From positions 52,128,101-52,192,100 of the forward strand of contig CM026397.1 in the NCBI GenBank assembly GCA_014843695.1: a stretch of 64,000 bases of DNA, in the 5' to 3' direction. A program made the position numbers and the translations under genes. This document shows positions 11,859 to 25,760 of the stretch, in pieces; the first letter of the stretch is position 1; the number at the start of each line of letters is the position of its first letter. The notes under the pieces are model-generated. The model had not been told where the DNA came from. It made no database searches and saw only the letters and a program-made list of their open reading frames with translations. The stretch comes from Archivesica marissinica. Its lineage: Eukaryota > Mollusca > Bivalvia > Venerida > Vesicomyidae.

Positions 11859-12093
11859 TTAACTCTTTGCACGCTTGCGGCAGATGAAATCACTTTTGCA
11901 AACAGCATAGAGAGCCAGACCAGACGACACAGAACGTGCCATCTGATAAGGTTCTATGCTGTTTGCTATTCGAATAGTGGAGCTAAAATACTTGGCTGCA
12001 TAGCAAACAACGACGTGGTGTTGCGCTGCGGTTGATCTGGATCTATGTTTTTTGCAAATGTGATTTTATTTGCTCAGCAGGCAAAAGGGTTAA
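11859..12093. mobile_element. TTAA-ended foldback MITE (family A), copy 2
   Basis: Starts ttaactctttgcacgcttgc and ends gcaggcaaaagggttaa, the reverse arrangement of the copy at 534-796. The interior has 'gcaaacagcatagagccag' and, inverted, 'ggttctatgctgtttgc'. An overlapping 61-codon frame is not a gene. Confidence 0.7.
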
Positions 12094-12454
12094 ACTAGAG
12101 ATAATAATGATCTTGAAATTTGGAACTTCTGTAAGGCTCGGGGGCGGGGGGGGCGAAAGGATGTGTGACATTGTTGCATTCGTGTCTCTAAATTAATTTC
12201 TCTGCCGCTTCACCCTAATTAATGCTTACTTAATTAATGAACACAATTAGTGGATATTAATGTAATGTTGCTGGATTTATACTGTACTGGACCATGAGGA
12301 TAAATGTTGTGTTAGTCGGTTGTAAGGTTGAAGAGCTATATTCTAAACGTAGCGAATATTTGGAAAATGTATTCACGACTTATATTAGCATTTTGCTATA
12401 ATTCTTCAGATTGTTGTACTAAATTTTATAGGAATAACGGTTTAAGTTGATACC
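12094..12454. other. Spacer with nothing recognised
   Basis: About 360 bases with a G-rich run near 12141-12156; no gene or element supported. Confidence 0.4.
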
Positions 12455-12612
12455 AGTTTATTTCAGTTCGATTACGGAACAATTATTTACAACATTAGAT
12501 TAATCACTCTCGAGACCTCATTCCTGATGGAATCTTATCGACATGAGGGAGAGAGAAGAGGCAATGCGGAATTTAAATGCCTTGTCTAAGGGCACAATCG
12601 TAACTGCTACCA
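12455..12612 (-). mobile_element. tRNA-derived SINE (family 'L'), head missing
   Basis: On the plus strand this reads cactctcgagacctcattcc, tgatggaatc, gagggagagagaag, 'gcaatgcggaatttaaatgc' and 'aagggcacaatcgtaact': the body of family L in reverse. The tRNA-like head is absent beyond about 12612, so the copy is 5'-truncated. Confidence 0.8.
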
Positions 12613-13383
12613 GTACACGCGTACTTGCAGTTTACGACAGTTAAATATTAGAATATATTTGCATCTTTAGTTCTTTTAATTTTCCACTGTGGCGAACAAT
12701 TCTTAGGACTGGGTGTTTAAAATTGTTGATGTGTCCTGTTTTTTGTGGTGCTTTTTGTTTTTATAAATACTGACTTCTGACTTACTAATAAAATGTAATT
12801 GGTGATTTGTATTTTGTTGTGGAAGTTGAAATCATTAACAAATTGGAGGAAGGTATGACAGTTTCTATTGATTGTTCTCAAGTTGTAATTGATATTTGAG
12901 GTCTATTTCTTCTCTCTCTCTCTATTCCAACCCACATACGGCTCTCTTCAGTCATTCTGTTATTTTAACAGTTGGCGGATATATGTGTATAACTAGTGTG
13001 ATAACTAAGTGAGAACTAAGCTACCTGTTGAGTAGTGTGATATTATTACACGGAGTGTGCTACTACAGTGACTGGATGGAGTATAATATACTGATATAAA
13101 TAGTGATGTTTGGCTTCAATATGCATTTGTTTACTTGGAAGACATTGATTAAAAATTCTGATTCTGAATGCTTTTTTATCTATTTTTTTTAATATTAAAG
13201 TAGTCCATTTTTTTTTAATAAAATAAAAAAAAATATCTCCCAGATAAAACGTGTTTTTGTGAAACCACTCTTAAATCTATTTTCAAAAACATCAATGAGT
13301 TTGTAATTGGTGCATTGATATATTGCTAACGGTAGCACTAGTATGAGTATACAAACGAATAGAATAGAATTATATTTGAATAA
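12613..13383. other. Spacer with nothing recognised
   Basis: About 770 AT-rich bases with a short (CT)n run near 12909 and T-rich stretches near 13180-13230. No gene supported. Confidence 0.4.
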
Positions 13384-13995
13384 GAACAGAAACATTAACT
13401 GTGGCACTAGTATAAAGATGAGAATGTATAAATAACATGGACTACAATATATACTTGAATAAGAACTTTGGCACTAGTATAAATATGAGAATGTATAAAT
13501 AACATGGACTACAATATATACTTGAATAAGAACTTTGGCACTAGTATAAATATGAGAATGTATAAATAACATGGAATACAATATATACTTGAATAAGAAC
13601 TTTGGCACTAGTATAAATATGAGAATGTATAAATAACATGGACTACAATATATACTTGAATAAGAACTTTGGCACTAGTATAAATATGAGAATGTATAAA
13701 TAACATGGACTACAATATATACTTGAATAAGAACTTTGGCACTAGTATAAATATGAGAATGTATAAATAACATGGAATACAATATATACTTGAATAAGAA
13801 CTTTGGCACTAGTATAAATATGAGAATGTATAAATAACATGGAATACAATATATACTTGAATAAGAACTTTGGCACTAGTATAAATATGAGAATGTATAA
13901 ATAACATGGAATACAATATATACTTGAATAAGAACTTTGGCACTAGTATAAATATGAGAATGTATAAATAACATGGAATACAATATATATACTTG
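13384..13995. repeat. 67-bp minisatellite
   Basis: About nine copies of a 67-bp unit with 'aataacatggactacaatat' and 'ttggcactagtataaatatg'. Two interspersed variants (ggactac and ggaatac) differ at one site. The first and last copies are degenerate ('gaacagaaacattaactgtg', 'gaacaggaag'). Confidence 0.95.
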
Positions 13996-14599
13996 AATAA
14001 GAACAGGAAGATTTTAAGTAAAGACCGTGCACTAAAGTAATTACAAGGTTATGAGAGTGTGCGTAGGATGTGAATAGGCAAACCAATATTGGTCGTGATG
14101 GAGTAATAACAAATTGATATAAATGATTAAACACAGCTTTAAGGCAACAATGTGGACAGTCGCCGAAAAAAACTCATTATACCGTTATGTCCGCAAGAAT
14201 TTAGTGCTTTCTGAACGAGGAGTATAAAGGGATTACCTTCTTGGATATCATTAGTGTAAAATCGTTAACTGGAAAAAAAGCGTCTTTTCTTTGCATACAA
14301 CACAGCAGTGCAACATGTTGCTGTACTAAATAATTGTTTATAGAGTATTGTGGATCATGGAATTCTAAAGTGGTATTATGCCATACAATATATATTTCAG
14401 GAGTTGTGATAACGGATCTATTTTTGCTTAGGTTTATGATTATTCAAAAGTTCAAAACAAACACGACTGTATCTCTATGTTAGAACTAGGGACTATTGAA
14501 TTCTTTAAATGTGTCAGGAGTTTAACGCGATCACTAACTGGGATAAGAAACGGTTTTTAAGTGTACATTAAATAAATGCATTCAGCAGTCATGCCTGTA
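13996..14599. other. Spacer with nothing recognised
   Basis: About 600 bases, AT-rich, no supported feature. Confidence 0.4.
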
Positions 14600-14794
14600 T
14601 TAACCCATACGTAACCTGCCAATCACAGCTAACGACTCTATTGCAAACAGCATAGAGCCAGATCAGATGGCACAGGACGTGCACAGAACATGCCAATGTA
14701 GCTAAAGCCCTTGTCTGAAGCGACGTACGCCATGGCTGATCTGGATCTATGTTGTTTGCACATTCCGTCCAATGTTCGGTAGGTTAAGGGTTAA
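14600..14794. mobile_element. TTAA-ended foldback MITE (family A), copy 3
   Basis: Begins near ttaacccatacgtaacctgc and ends ggtaggttaagggttaa. The interior has 'gcaaacagcatagagccag' and the inverted 'ggatctatgttgtttgca'. Shorter and more diverged than copies 1 and 2. Confidence 0.6.
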
Positions 14795-15120
14795 GCAGCC
14801 AGTCACTGGATGTTCAGAAAGTGGCTGATTTCCTTAGGTGGCTGCTTAACAGAGGTCAACTATGTAATAAAGCTAGTGTAACTTTAAGGCTTGGGGTATG
14901 GAGGTTATTAAACTCTAATCAAATTTCAAGCTCTACTGATATGATTATGATTGGTTGAGTCTGTGATTTGCATTTGACTCGACCAATCCGAAAGCTTGAG
15001 ATTGGGAAAAGTTTTATAATCTCCAGGCCTGGCTGCTTAATACAAACTGGCTCTTTAATACATGTTGATTGCTTAGTACATGATGGCTGCTTAATACAGA
15101 TGGTTGCTAAGACAGGTTTA
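14795..15120. repeat. Dispersed 'CTGCTTAA' palindromic repeat, copy 2
   Basis: Contains taagcagccagtcactgg, ggtggctgcttaacagaggt and, further on, several 'ggctgcttaataca' motifs, the same vocabulary as 3470-3630 and 4180-4240. Boundaries are uncertain. Confidence 0.4.
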
Positions 15121-15270
15121 TGTTTTCCTCAGTATCTGTTTCAGGAATTATATGTGTGCAATAATCATTAATTACGGTATGGTGGATGTTACATAATTAT
15201 ATTCTCACCTGTTCGTTTTGATTGGAATCGTTAGTGGCAACGCAGGTGAATATTATTCATTCATTATCAG

Positions 15271-15573
15271 AAAGGAGAAAATGAGAAGATTTAAGGAATA
15301 TTACTTGGAACCTTTGAAATTTGATTATGACGATGAAGATGTATTTTTAGATACAAATTCACATGGGATTAATAAATCTGCGATTAATAATGTTTCTATG
15401 GAAACGAGCGATAAGATGAGTGATCTAGAAGTTCAAGGTCACTCGGAGAAGGGAGAAAGATTGTCGACCGAGCCAGAACGTGATAGTTTTGCACCTATTC
15501 TGATACGGCAACACTCCTGGGGATTACGCCGAACAAGGTCATCTAAAAAGAAGAAAGACGCTTTTCGTTACAG
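15271..15573 (+). CDS. Candidate internal coding exon of an unidentified host gene
   Basis: The only stretch in the window that looks like host coding sequence. A frame open from 15218 to 15601 contains a 303-base segment bounded by a plausible acceptor (attatcag, ending 15270) and a good donor (ttacag|gtattg, GT at 15574). Taken this way it is a phase 2-2 symmetric exon of 101 codons. The predicted peptide is non-repetitive and strongly charged: a basic-aromatic start (MRRFKEYYLEPLKF), an acidic patch (DYDDEDVFLD), a Ser/Thr-rich middle, then LIRQHSWGLRRTRSSKKKK with Arg-x-x-Ser sites. That composition suggests a cytosolic, possibly phosphorylated linker, but I recognise no domain and name no gene. 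An alternative acceptor (aacgcag, ending 15245) would give a slightly longer exon. If real, the giant array downstream would lie in an intron. Confidence 0.4.
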
Positions 15574-15879
15574 GTATTGTATATTTGTCATATATTTTTA
15601 GGGATATTGTATGGAATCGGAGCTGAATATGAGGGGCTAGTGGGCCATCTTGGCTCTCTGGCTCTCTGTCTCACCTGAACATTAGGCTCATGTGATCTTT
15701 CGGGTTCATTTTACGTGGTCTTTTGGGGTCGTCAGTTTTATCATTAGCATCAACATTTTGTGATTTCAATACTTGGTCACAACTTGGATCTTTATGAAAA
15801 CATGAGTCTCTCTGATAACAGCAAGTCACTAGATTCAATGAAAGTCTCTACCAGAGTTCAGATTTTGTCTGATCTTCTT
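15574..15879. other. Spacer with nothing recognised
   Basis: About 300 bases between the candidate exon and the truncated SINE, with no supported feature. Confidence 0.4.
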
Positions 15880-15970
15880 AGTTTATACAAATTTGTATTA
15901 ATCACTCACATGAAACCTCATTCCTGATGGAATGAATCCATCGCCACAAGGGAGAGAGAAGAGGCAATGC
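15880..15970 (-). mobile_element. tRNA-derived SINE (family 'L'), cut by the giant array
   Basis: On the plus strand: gtttatacaaatttgtatta, then acctcattcctgatggaat and 'gagagagaagaggcaatgc'. This is the 3' half of family L in reverse. Where other copies continue with 'ggaatttaaatgcc', this one passes at about 15967 straight into the 24-bp array. The tRNA-like half is not found at the far end of the array. Confidence 0.8.
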
Positions 15971-18900
15971 ATTCTGGCACATTACATTCAGTCCATGCTG
16001 CTACATTACATCTAATGCATTCTGGCACATTACATCTAGTGCATTCTGGTACATTACATCTAATGCATTCTGGTACATTACATTCAGTGCATGCTGCTAC
16101 ATTACATCTAATGCATTCTGGTACATTACATCTAATGCATTCTGTTACATTACATCTAATGCATTCTGGTACATTACATCTAATGCATTCTGGCACATTA
16201 CATCTAATGCATTCTGGCACATTACATCTAATGCATTCTGGTACATTACATCTAATGCATTCTGGTACATTACATTCAGTGCATGCTGCTACATTACATC
16301 TAATGCATTCTGCTACATTACATCTAATGCATTCTGGTACATTACATCTAATGCATTCTGCTACATTACATCTAATGCATGCTGCTACATTACATCTAAT
16401 GCATGCTGCTACATTACATCTAATGCATTCTGGTACATTACATCTAATGCATTCTGGCACATTACATATAATGCATTCTGGTACATTACATCTAATGCAT
16501 TCTGGTACATTACATTCAGTGCATGCTGCTACATTACATATAATGCATTCTGCTACATTACATCTAATGCATTCTGGTACATTACATCTAATGCATGCTG
16601 CTACATTACATCTAATGCATTCTGGTACATTACATCTAATGCATTCTGGTACATTACATCTAATGCATTCTGCTACATTACATCTAATGCATGCTGCTAC
16701 ATTACATCTAATGCATTCTGGTACATTACATTCAGTGCATGCTGCTACATTACATCTAATGCATTCTGCTACATTACATCTAATGCATGCTGCTACATTA
16801 CATCTAATGCATTCTGGTACATTACATCTAATGCATTCTGGTACATTACATATAATGCATTCTGGTACATTACATCTAATGCATTCTGGCACATTACATC
16901 TAATGCATTCTGGTACATTACATTCAGTGCATGCTGCTACATTACATCTAATGCATTCTGCTACATTACATTCAGTGCATGCTGCTACATTACATCTAAT
17001 GCATTCTGCTACATTACATCTAATGCATTCTGCTACATTACATCTAATGCATTCTGGCACATTACATTCAGTGCATGCTGCTACATTACATCTAATGCAT
17101 TCTGGTACATTACATCTAATGCATTCTGGCACATTACATCTAATATATGCTGCTACATTACATCTAATGCATGCTGCTACATTACATCTAATGCATGCTG
17201 CTACATTACATCTAATGCATTCTGCTACATTACATCTAATGCATTCTGGTACATTACATCTAATGCATTCTGGTACATTACATCTAATGCATTCTGGTAC
17301 ATTACATCTAATGCATTCTGGTACATTACATCTAATGCATTCTGGTACATTACATCTAATGCATGCTGCTACATTACATCTAATGCATTCTGCTACATTA
17401 CATCTAATGCATTCTGCTACATTACATCTAATGCATTCTGCTACATTACATCTAATGCATTCTGCTACATTACATCTAATGCATTCTGGTACATTACATC
17501 TAATGCATGCTGCTACATTACATCTAATGCATGCTGCTACATTACATCTAATGCATTCTGGCACATTACATCTAATGCATTTTGGTACATTACATTCAGT
17601 GCATGCTGCTACATTACATCTAATGCATTCTGCTACATTACATTCAGTGCATGCTGCTACATTACATATAATGCATTATGCTACATTACATTCAGTGCAT
17701 GCTGCTACATTACATTCAGTGCATGCTGCTACATTACATCTAATGCATTCTGCTACATTACATCTAATGCATTCTGTACATTACATCTAATGCATTCTGG
17801 TACATTACATTCAGTGCATGCTGCTACATTACATCTAATGCATTCTGGTACATTACATCTAATGCATTCTGCTACATTACATCTAATGCATTCTGGCACA
17901 TTACATTCAGTGCATGCTGCTACATTACATCTAATGCATTCTGCTACATTACATCTAATGCATTCTGGTACATTACATCTAATGCATTCTGGCACATTAC
18001 ATCTAATGCATGCTGCTACATTACATTCAGTGCATGCTGCTACATTACATCTAATGCATTCTGGTACATTACATCTAATGCATTCTGCTACATTACATCT
18101 AATGCATTCTGCTACATTACATCTAATGCATGCTGCTACATTACATCTAATGCATTCTGGTACATTTCATCTAATGCATGCTGCTACATTACATCTAATG
18201 CATTCTGCTACATTACATCTAATGCATGCTGCTACATTACATCTAATGCATGCTGCTACATTACATCTAATGCATTCTGCTACATTACATCTAATGCATT
18301 CTGCTACATTACATCTAATGCATTCTGCTACATTACATCTAATGCATTATGGTACATTACATCTAATGCATGCTGCTACATTACATCTAATGCATTCTGC
18401 TACATTACATCTAATGCATTCTGGTACATTACATCTAATGCATTCTGCTACATTACATCTAATGCATTCTGGTACATTACATCTAATGTATGCTGCTACA
18501 TTACATCTAATGCATTCTGCTACATTACATCTAATGCATTCTGGTACATTACATCTAATGCATTCTGCTACATTACATCTAATGCATTCTGCTACATTAC
18601 ATCTAATGCATTCTGGTACATTACATATAATGCATTCTGGCACATTACATCTAATGCATTCTGGTACATTACATCTAATGCATTCTGGCACATTTCATCT
18701 AATGCATGCTGCTACATTACATCTAATGCATTCTGCTACATTACATCTAATGCATTCTGCTACATTACATCTAATGCATGCTGCTACATTACATCTAATG
18801 CATTCTGCTACATTACATCTAATGCATTCTGCTACATTACATCTAATGCATTCTGCTACATTACATCTAATGCATTATGGTACATTACATCTAATGCATG

Positions 18901-21900
18901 CTGCTACATTACATCTAATGCATTCTGCTACATTACATCTAATGCATTCTGCTACATTACATCTAATGCATTCTGGTACATTACATCTAATGCATTCTGC
19001 TACATTACATCTAATGCATTCTGGTACATTACATATAATGCATTCTGGTACATTACATATAATGCATTCTGCTACATTACATCTAATGCATTCTGGTACA
19101 TTACATCTAATGCATTCTGGCACATTACATCTAATGCATTCTGGTACATTACATCTAATGCATTCTGGTACATTACATTCAGTGCATGCTGCTACATTAC
19201 ATCTAATGCATTCTGCTACATTACATTCAGTGCATGCTGCTACATTACATTCAGTGCATGCTGCTACATTACATCTAATGCATTCTGCTACATTACATCT
19301 AATGCATGCTGCTACATTACATCTAATGCATTCTGCTACATTACATCTAATGCATTCTGGTACATTACATCTAATGCATTCTGGTACATTACATATAATG
19401 CATTCTGGTACATTACATTCAGTGCATGCTGCTACATTACATCTAATGCATTCTGCTACATTACATTCAGTGCATGCTGCTACATTACATTCAGTGCATG
19501 CTGCTACATTACAACTAATGCATTCTGGTACATTACATCTAATGCATTCTGGTACATTACATCTAATGCATTCTGCTACATTACATCTAATGCATGCTGC
19601 TACATTACATCTAATGCATTCTGGTACATTACATCTAATGCATGCTGGTACATTACATCTAATGCATTCTGGTACATTACATCTAATGCATGCTGCTACA
19701 TTACATCTAATGCATGCTGCTACATTACATCTAATGCATTCTGGTACATTACATTCAGTGCATGCTGCTACATTACATCTAATGCATGCTGCTACATTAC
19801 ATCTAATGCATTCTGGTACATTACATATAATGCATTCTGGTACATTACATCTAATGCATGCTGGTACATTACATCTAATGCATTCTGGCACATTACATTC
19901 AGTGCATGCTGCTACATTACATCTAATGCATTCTGCTACATTGCATCTAATGCATGCTGCTACATTACATCTAATGCATTCTGCTACATTACATCTAATG
20001 CATTCTGCTACATTACATCTAATGCATTCTGGTACATTACATCTAATGCATTCTGGTACATTACATCTAATGCATGCTGCTACATTACATCTAATGCATT
20101 CTGGTACATTACATTCAGTGCATGCTGCTACATTACATCTAATGCATTCTGCTACATTACATCTAATGCATGCTGCTACATTACATTCAGTGCATGCTGC
20201 TACATTACATCTAATGCATTCTGGTACATTACATTCAGTGCATGCTGCTACATTACATCTAATGCATGCTGCTACATTACATCTAATGCATTCTGGTACA
20301 TTACATCTAATGCATGCTGCTACATTACATCTAATGCATGCTGCTACATTACATCTAATGCATTCTGCTACATTACATCTAATGCATTATGCTACATTAC
20401 ATCTAATGCATGCTGCTACATTACATCTAATGCATTCTGGTACATTACATCTAATGCATTCTGGTACATTACATCTAATGCATGCTGGTACATTACATCT
20501 AATGCATTCTGGTACATTACATCTAATGCATTCTGGTACATTACATCTAATGCATTCTGCTACATTACATCTAATGCATTCTGCTACATTACATCTAATG
20601 CATTCTGGTACATTACATCTAATGCATTCTGGTACATTACATCTAATGCATTCTGGTACATTACATCAAATGCATTCTGGTATATTACATCTAGTGCATT
20701 ATGCTACATTACATTCAGTGCATGCTGGTACATTACATCTAATGCAAGCTGCTACATTACATCTAATGCATGCTGGTACATTACATCTAATGCATGCTGC
20801 TACATTACATCTAATGCATGCTGGTACATTACATCTAATGCATGCTGCTACATTACATCTAATGCATGCTGGTACATTACATCTAATGCATTCTGGTACA
20901 TTACATCTAGTGCATTCTGCTACATTACATCTAATGCATTCTGGCACATTACATTCAGTGCATGCTGCTACATTACATCTAATGCATTCTGCTACATTAC
21001 ATCTAATGCATTCTGCTACATTACATCTAATGCATGCTGCTACATTACATTCAGTGCATGCTGCTACATTACATCTAATGCATTCTGGTACATTACATTC
21101 AGTGCATGCTGGTACATTACATCTAATGCATTCTGGCACATTACATTCAGTGCATGCTGGTACATTACATCTAATGCATTCTGGTACATTACATTCAGTG
21201 CATGCTGGTACATTACATCTAATGCATGCTGCTACATTACATCTAATGCATGCTGGCACATTACATCTAATGCATGCTGCTACATTACATTCAGTGCATT
21301 CTGCTACATTACATCTAATGCATGCTGCTACATTACATCTAATGCATTCTGCTACATCACATTCAGTGCATTCTGGTACGTTACATTCAGTGCATTCTGC
21401 TACATTACATCTAGTGCATGCTGCTACATTACATCTAGTGCATGCTGCTACATTACATCTAATGCATTCTGGTACATTACATTCAGTGCATGCTGCTACA
21501 TTACATCTAATGCATGCTGCTACATTACATCTAATGCATTCTGCTACATTACATCTAATGCATTCTGGCACATTACATCTAATGCATTCTGGTACATTAC
21601 ATCTAATGCATGCTGCTACATTACATCTAATGCATTCTGGTACATTACATCTAATGCATTCTGCTACATTACATCTAATGCATTCTGGTACATTACATCT
21701 AATGCATTCTGGTACATTACATCTAATGCATTCTGCTACATTACATCTAATGCATTCTGGTACATTACATCTAATGCATTCTGCTACATTACATCTAATG
21801 CATCTGCTACATTACATCTAATGCATTCTGGTACATTACATCTAATGCATTCTGGCACATTACATCTAATGCATTCTGGTACATTACATCTAATGCATTC

Positions 21901-22639
21901 TGGTACATTACATCTAATGCATGCTGCTACATTACATCTAATGCATTCTGCTACATTACATCTAATGCATTCTGCTACATTACATCTAATGCATTCTGGT
22001 ACATTACATCTAATGCATTCTGGTACATTACATCTAATGCATTCTGCTACATTACATCTAATGCATTCTGGTACATTACATCTAATGCATGCTGCTACAT
22101 TACATCTAATGCATTCTGCTACATTACATCTAATGCATTCTGCTACATTACATCTAATGCATTCTGCTACATTACATCTAATGCATTCTGCTACATTACA
22201 TCTAATGCATTCTGGTACATTACATCTAATGCATTCTGGTACATTACATCTAATGCATTCTGCTACATTACATCTAATGCATTCTGGTACATTACATCTA
22301 ATGCATTCTGGTACATTACATCTAATGCATTCTGCTACATTACATCTAATGCATTCTGGTACATTACATTCAGTGCATGCTGCTACATTACATATAATGC
22401 ATTCTGCTACATTACATTCAGTGCATGCTGCTACATTACATTCAGTGCATGCTGCTACATTACATCTAATGCATTCTGCTACATTACATCTAATGCATCT
22501 GTACATTACATCTAATGCATTCTGGTACATTACATCTAATGCATTCTGCTACATTACATCTAATGCATTCTGCTACATTACATCTAATGCATTCTGGTAC
22601 ATTACATCTAATGCATTCTGGTACATTACATCTAATGCA

Positions 22640-23240
22640 TTCTGGTACATTACATTCAGTGCATGCTGCTACATTACATCTAATGCATTCTGGTACATTA
22701 CATCTAATGCATTCTGGTACATTACATTCAGTGCATGCTGGTACATTACATCTAATGCATGCTGCTACATTACATCTAATGCATTCTGGTACATTACATC
22801 TAATGCATTCTGGTACATTACATCTAATGCATTCTGCTACATTACATCTAATGCATGCTGCTACATTACATCTAATGCATTCTGCTACATTACATCTAAT
22901 GCATTCTGCTACATTACATCTAATGCATTCTGGTACATTACATCTAATGCATTCTGGTACATTACATCTAATGCATTCTGGTACATTACATTCAGTGCAT
23001 GCTGCTACATTACATCTAATGCATTCTGGTACATTACATCTAATGCATTCTGGTACATTACATTCAGTGCATGCTGGTACATTACATCTAATGCATGCTG
23101 CTACATTACATCTAATGCATTCTGGTACATTACATCTAATGCATTCTGGTACATTACATCTAATGCATTCTGCTACATTACATCTAATGCATGCTGTTAC
23201 ATTACATCTAAAGCATTCTGGTACATTACATCTATGCATT
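22640..23240. repeat. 336-bp (14-unit) higher-order duplication
   Basis: A 14-unit block that opens with attcagtgcatgctgct is repeated in tandem (markers at 22655 and 22991). The same pair recurs at about 26500 and 26836 in the next 3.85-kb copy, so the 336-bp duplication is older than the 3.85-kb one. Confidence 0.85.
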
Positions 23241-25260
23241 CTGGCACATTACATCTAATGCATGCTGCTACAACTTACATTCAGTGCATGCTGCTACATT
23301 ACATCTAATGCATTCTGGTACATTACATCTAAAGCATTCTGGTACATTACATCTAATGCATTCTGGTACATTACAACTAATGCATGCTAGTACATTACAT
23401 CTAATGCATTCTGCTACATTACATCTAATGCATTCTGCTACATTACATCTAATGCATTCTGGTACATTACATCTAATGCATGCTGCTACATTACATCTAA
23501 TGCATTCTGGTACATTACATCTAATGCATTCTGGTACATTACATCTAATGCATTCTGGCACATTACATCTAATGCATGCTGCTACATTACATCTAATGCA
23601 TGCTGCTACATTACATATAATGCATTCTGCTACATTACATCTAATGCATTCTGCTACATTACATCTAATGCATTCTGCTACATTACATCTAATGCATTCT
23701 GGCACATTACATATAATGCATTCTGCTACATTACATCTAATGCATTCTGGTACATTACATCTAATGCATTCTGCTACATTACATCTAATGCATTCTGCTA
23801 CATTACATCTAATGCATGCTGCTACATTACATCTAATGCATTCTGGTACATTACATCTAATGCATTCTGGTACATTACATCTAATGAATTCTGGTACATT
23901 ACATCTAATGCATTCTGCTACATTACATCTAATGCATGCTGCTACATTACATCTAATGCATTCTGGTACATTACATTCAGTGCATGCTGCTACATTACAT
24001 CTAATGCATGCTGCTACATTACATCTAATGCATTCTGGTACATTACATATAATGCATGCTGGTACATTACATTCAGTGCATTCTGGTACATTACATCTAA
24101 TGCATGCTGGTACATTACATCTAATGCATTCTGGTACATTACATCTAATGCATTCTGGTACATTACATCTAATGCATTCTGCTACATTACATCTAATGCA
24201 TTCTGCTACATTACATCTAATGCATTCTGGTACATTACATCTAATGCATTCTGGTACATTACATCTAATGCATTCTGGTACATTACATCAAATGCATTCT
24301 GGTATATTACATCTAGTGCATTATGCTACATTACATTCAGTGCATGCTGGTACATTACATCTAATGCAAGCTGCTACATTACATCTAATGCATGCTGGTA
24401 CATTACATCTAATGCATGCTGCTACATTACATCTAATGCATGCTGGTACATTACATCTAATGCATGCTGCTACATTACATCTAATGCATGCTGGTACATT
24501 ACATCTAATGCATTCTGGTACATTACATCTAGTGCATTCTGCTACATTACATCTAATGCATTCTGGCACATTACATTCAGTGCATGCTGCTACATTACAT
24601 CTAATGCATTCTGCTACATTACATCTAATGCATTCTGCTACATTACATCTAATGCATGCTGCTACATTACATTCAGTGCATGCTGCTACATTACATCTAA
24701 TGCATTCTGGTACATTACATTCAGTGCATGCTGGTACATTACATCTAATGCATTCTGGCACATTACATTCAGTGCATGCTGGTACATTACATCTAATGCA
24801 TTCTGGTACATTACATTCAGTGCATGCTGGTACATTACATCTAATGCATGCTGCTACATTACATCTAATGCATTCTGGTACATTACATCTAATGCATTCT
24901 GCTACATTACATCTAATGCATTCTGGTACATTACATTCAGTGCATGCTGGCACATTACATCTAATGCATGCTGCTACATTACATTCAGTGCATTCTGCTA
25001 CATTACATCTAATGCATGCTGCTACATTACATCTAATGCATTCTGCTACATCACATTCAGTGCATTCTGGTACATTACATTCAGTGCATTCTGCTACATT
25101 ACATCTAGTGCATGCTGCTACATTACATCTAGTGCATGCTGCTACATTACATCTAATGCATTCTGGTACATTACATTCAGTGCATGCTGCTACATTACAT
25201 CTAATGCATGCTGCTACATTACATCTAATGCATTCTGCTACATTACATCTAATGCATTCT

Positions 25261-25760
25261 GGCACATTACATCTAATGCATTCTGGTACATTACATCTAA
25301 TGCATGCTGCTACATTACATCTAATGCATTCTGGTACATTACATCTAATGCATTCTGCTACATTACATCTAATGCATTCTGGCACATTACATCTAATGCA
25401 TTCTGGTACATTACATCTAATGCATGCTGCTACATTACATCTAATGCATTCTGGTACATTACATCTAATGCATTCTGCTACATTACATCTAATGCATTCT
25501 GGCACATTACATCTAATGCATTCTGGTACATTACATCTAATGCATGCTGCTACATTACATCTAATGCATTCTGGTACATTACATCTAATGCATTCTGCTA
25601 CATTACATCTAATGCATTCTGGCACATTACATCTAATGCATTCTGGTACATTACATCTAATGCATGCTGCTACATTACATCTAATGCATTCTGGTACATT
25701 ACATCTAATGCATTCTGCTACATTACATCTAATGCATTCTGGCACATTACATCTAATGCA
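25261..25760. repeat. 120-bp (5-unit) higher-order block
   Basis: The five-unit order of endings ggc, ggt, gct(gc), ggt, gct repeats exactly with starts at 25261, 25381, 25501, 25621 and 25741. The corresponding zone near 29104-29340 has two fewer copies of the block, showing recent copy-number change. Confidence 0.9.

Noticed and set aside
17790..21821. 1343-codon ORF (and many others of 200-1300 codons on both strands between 15.9 and 31.4 kb)
   Set aside because: A 24-bp stop-free unit keeps frames open on both strands without selection; indels shift the frame repeatedly and there is no promoter, splice or start context.
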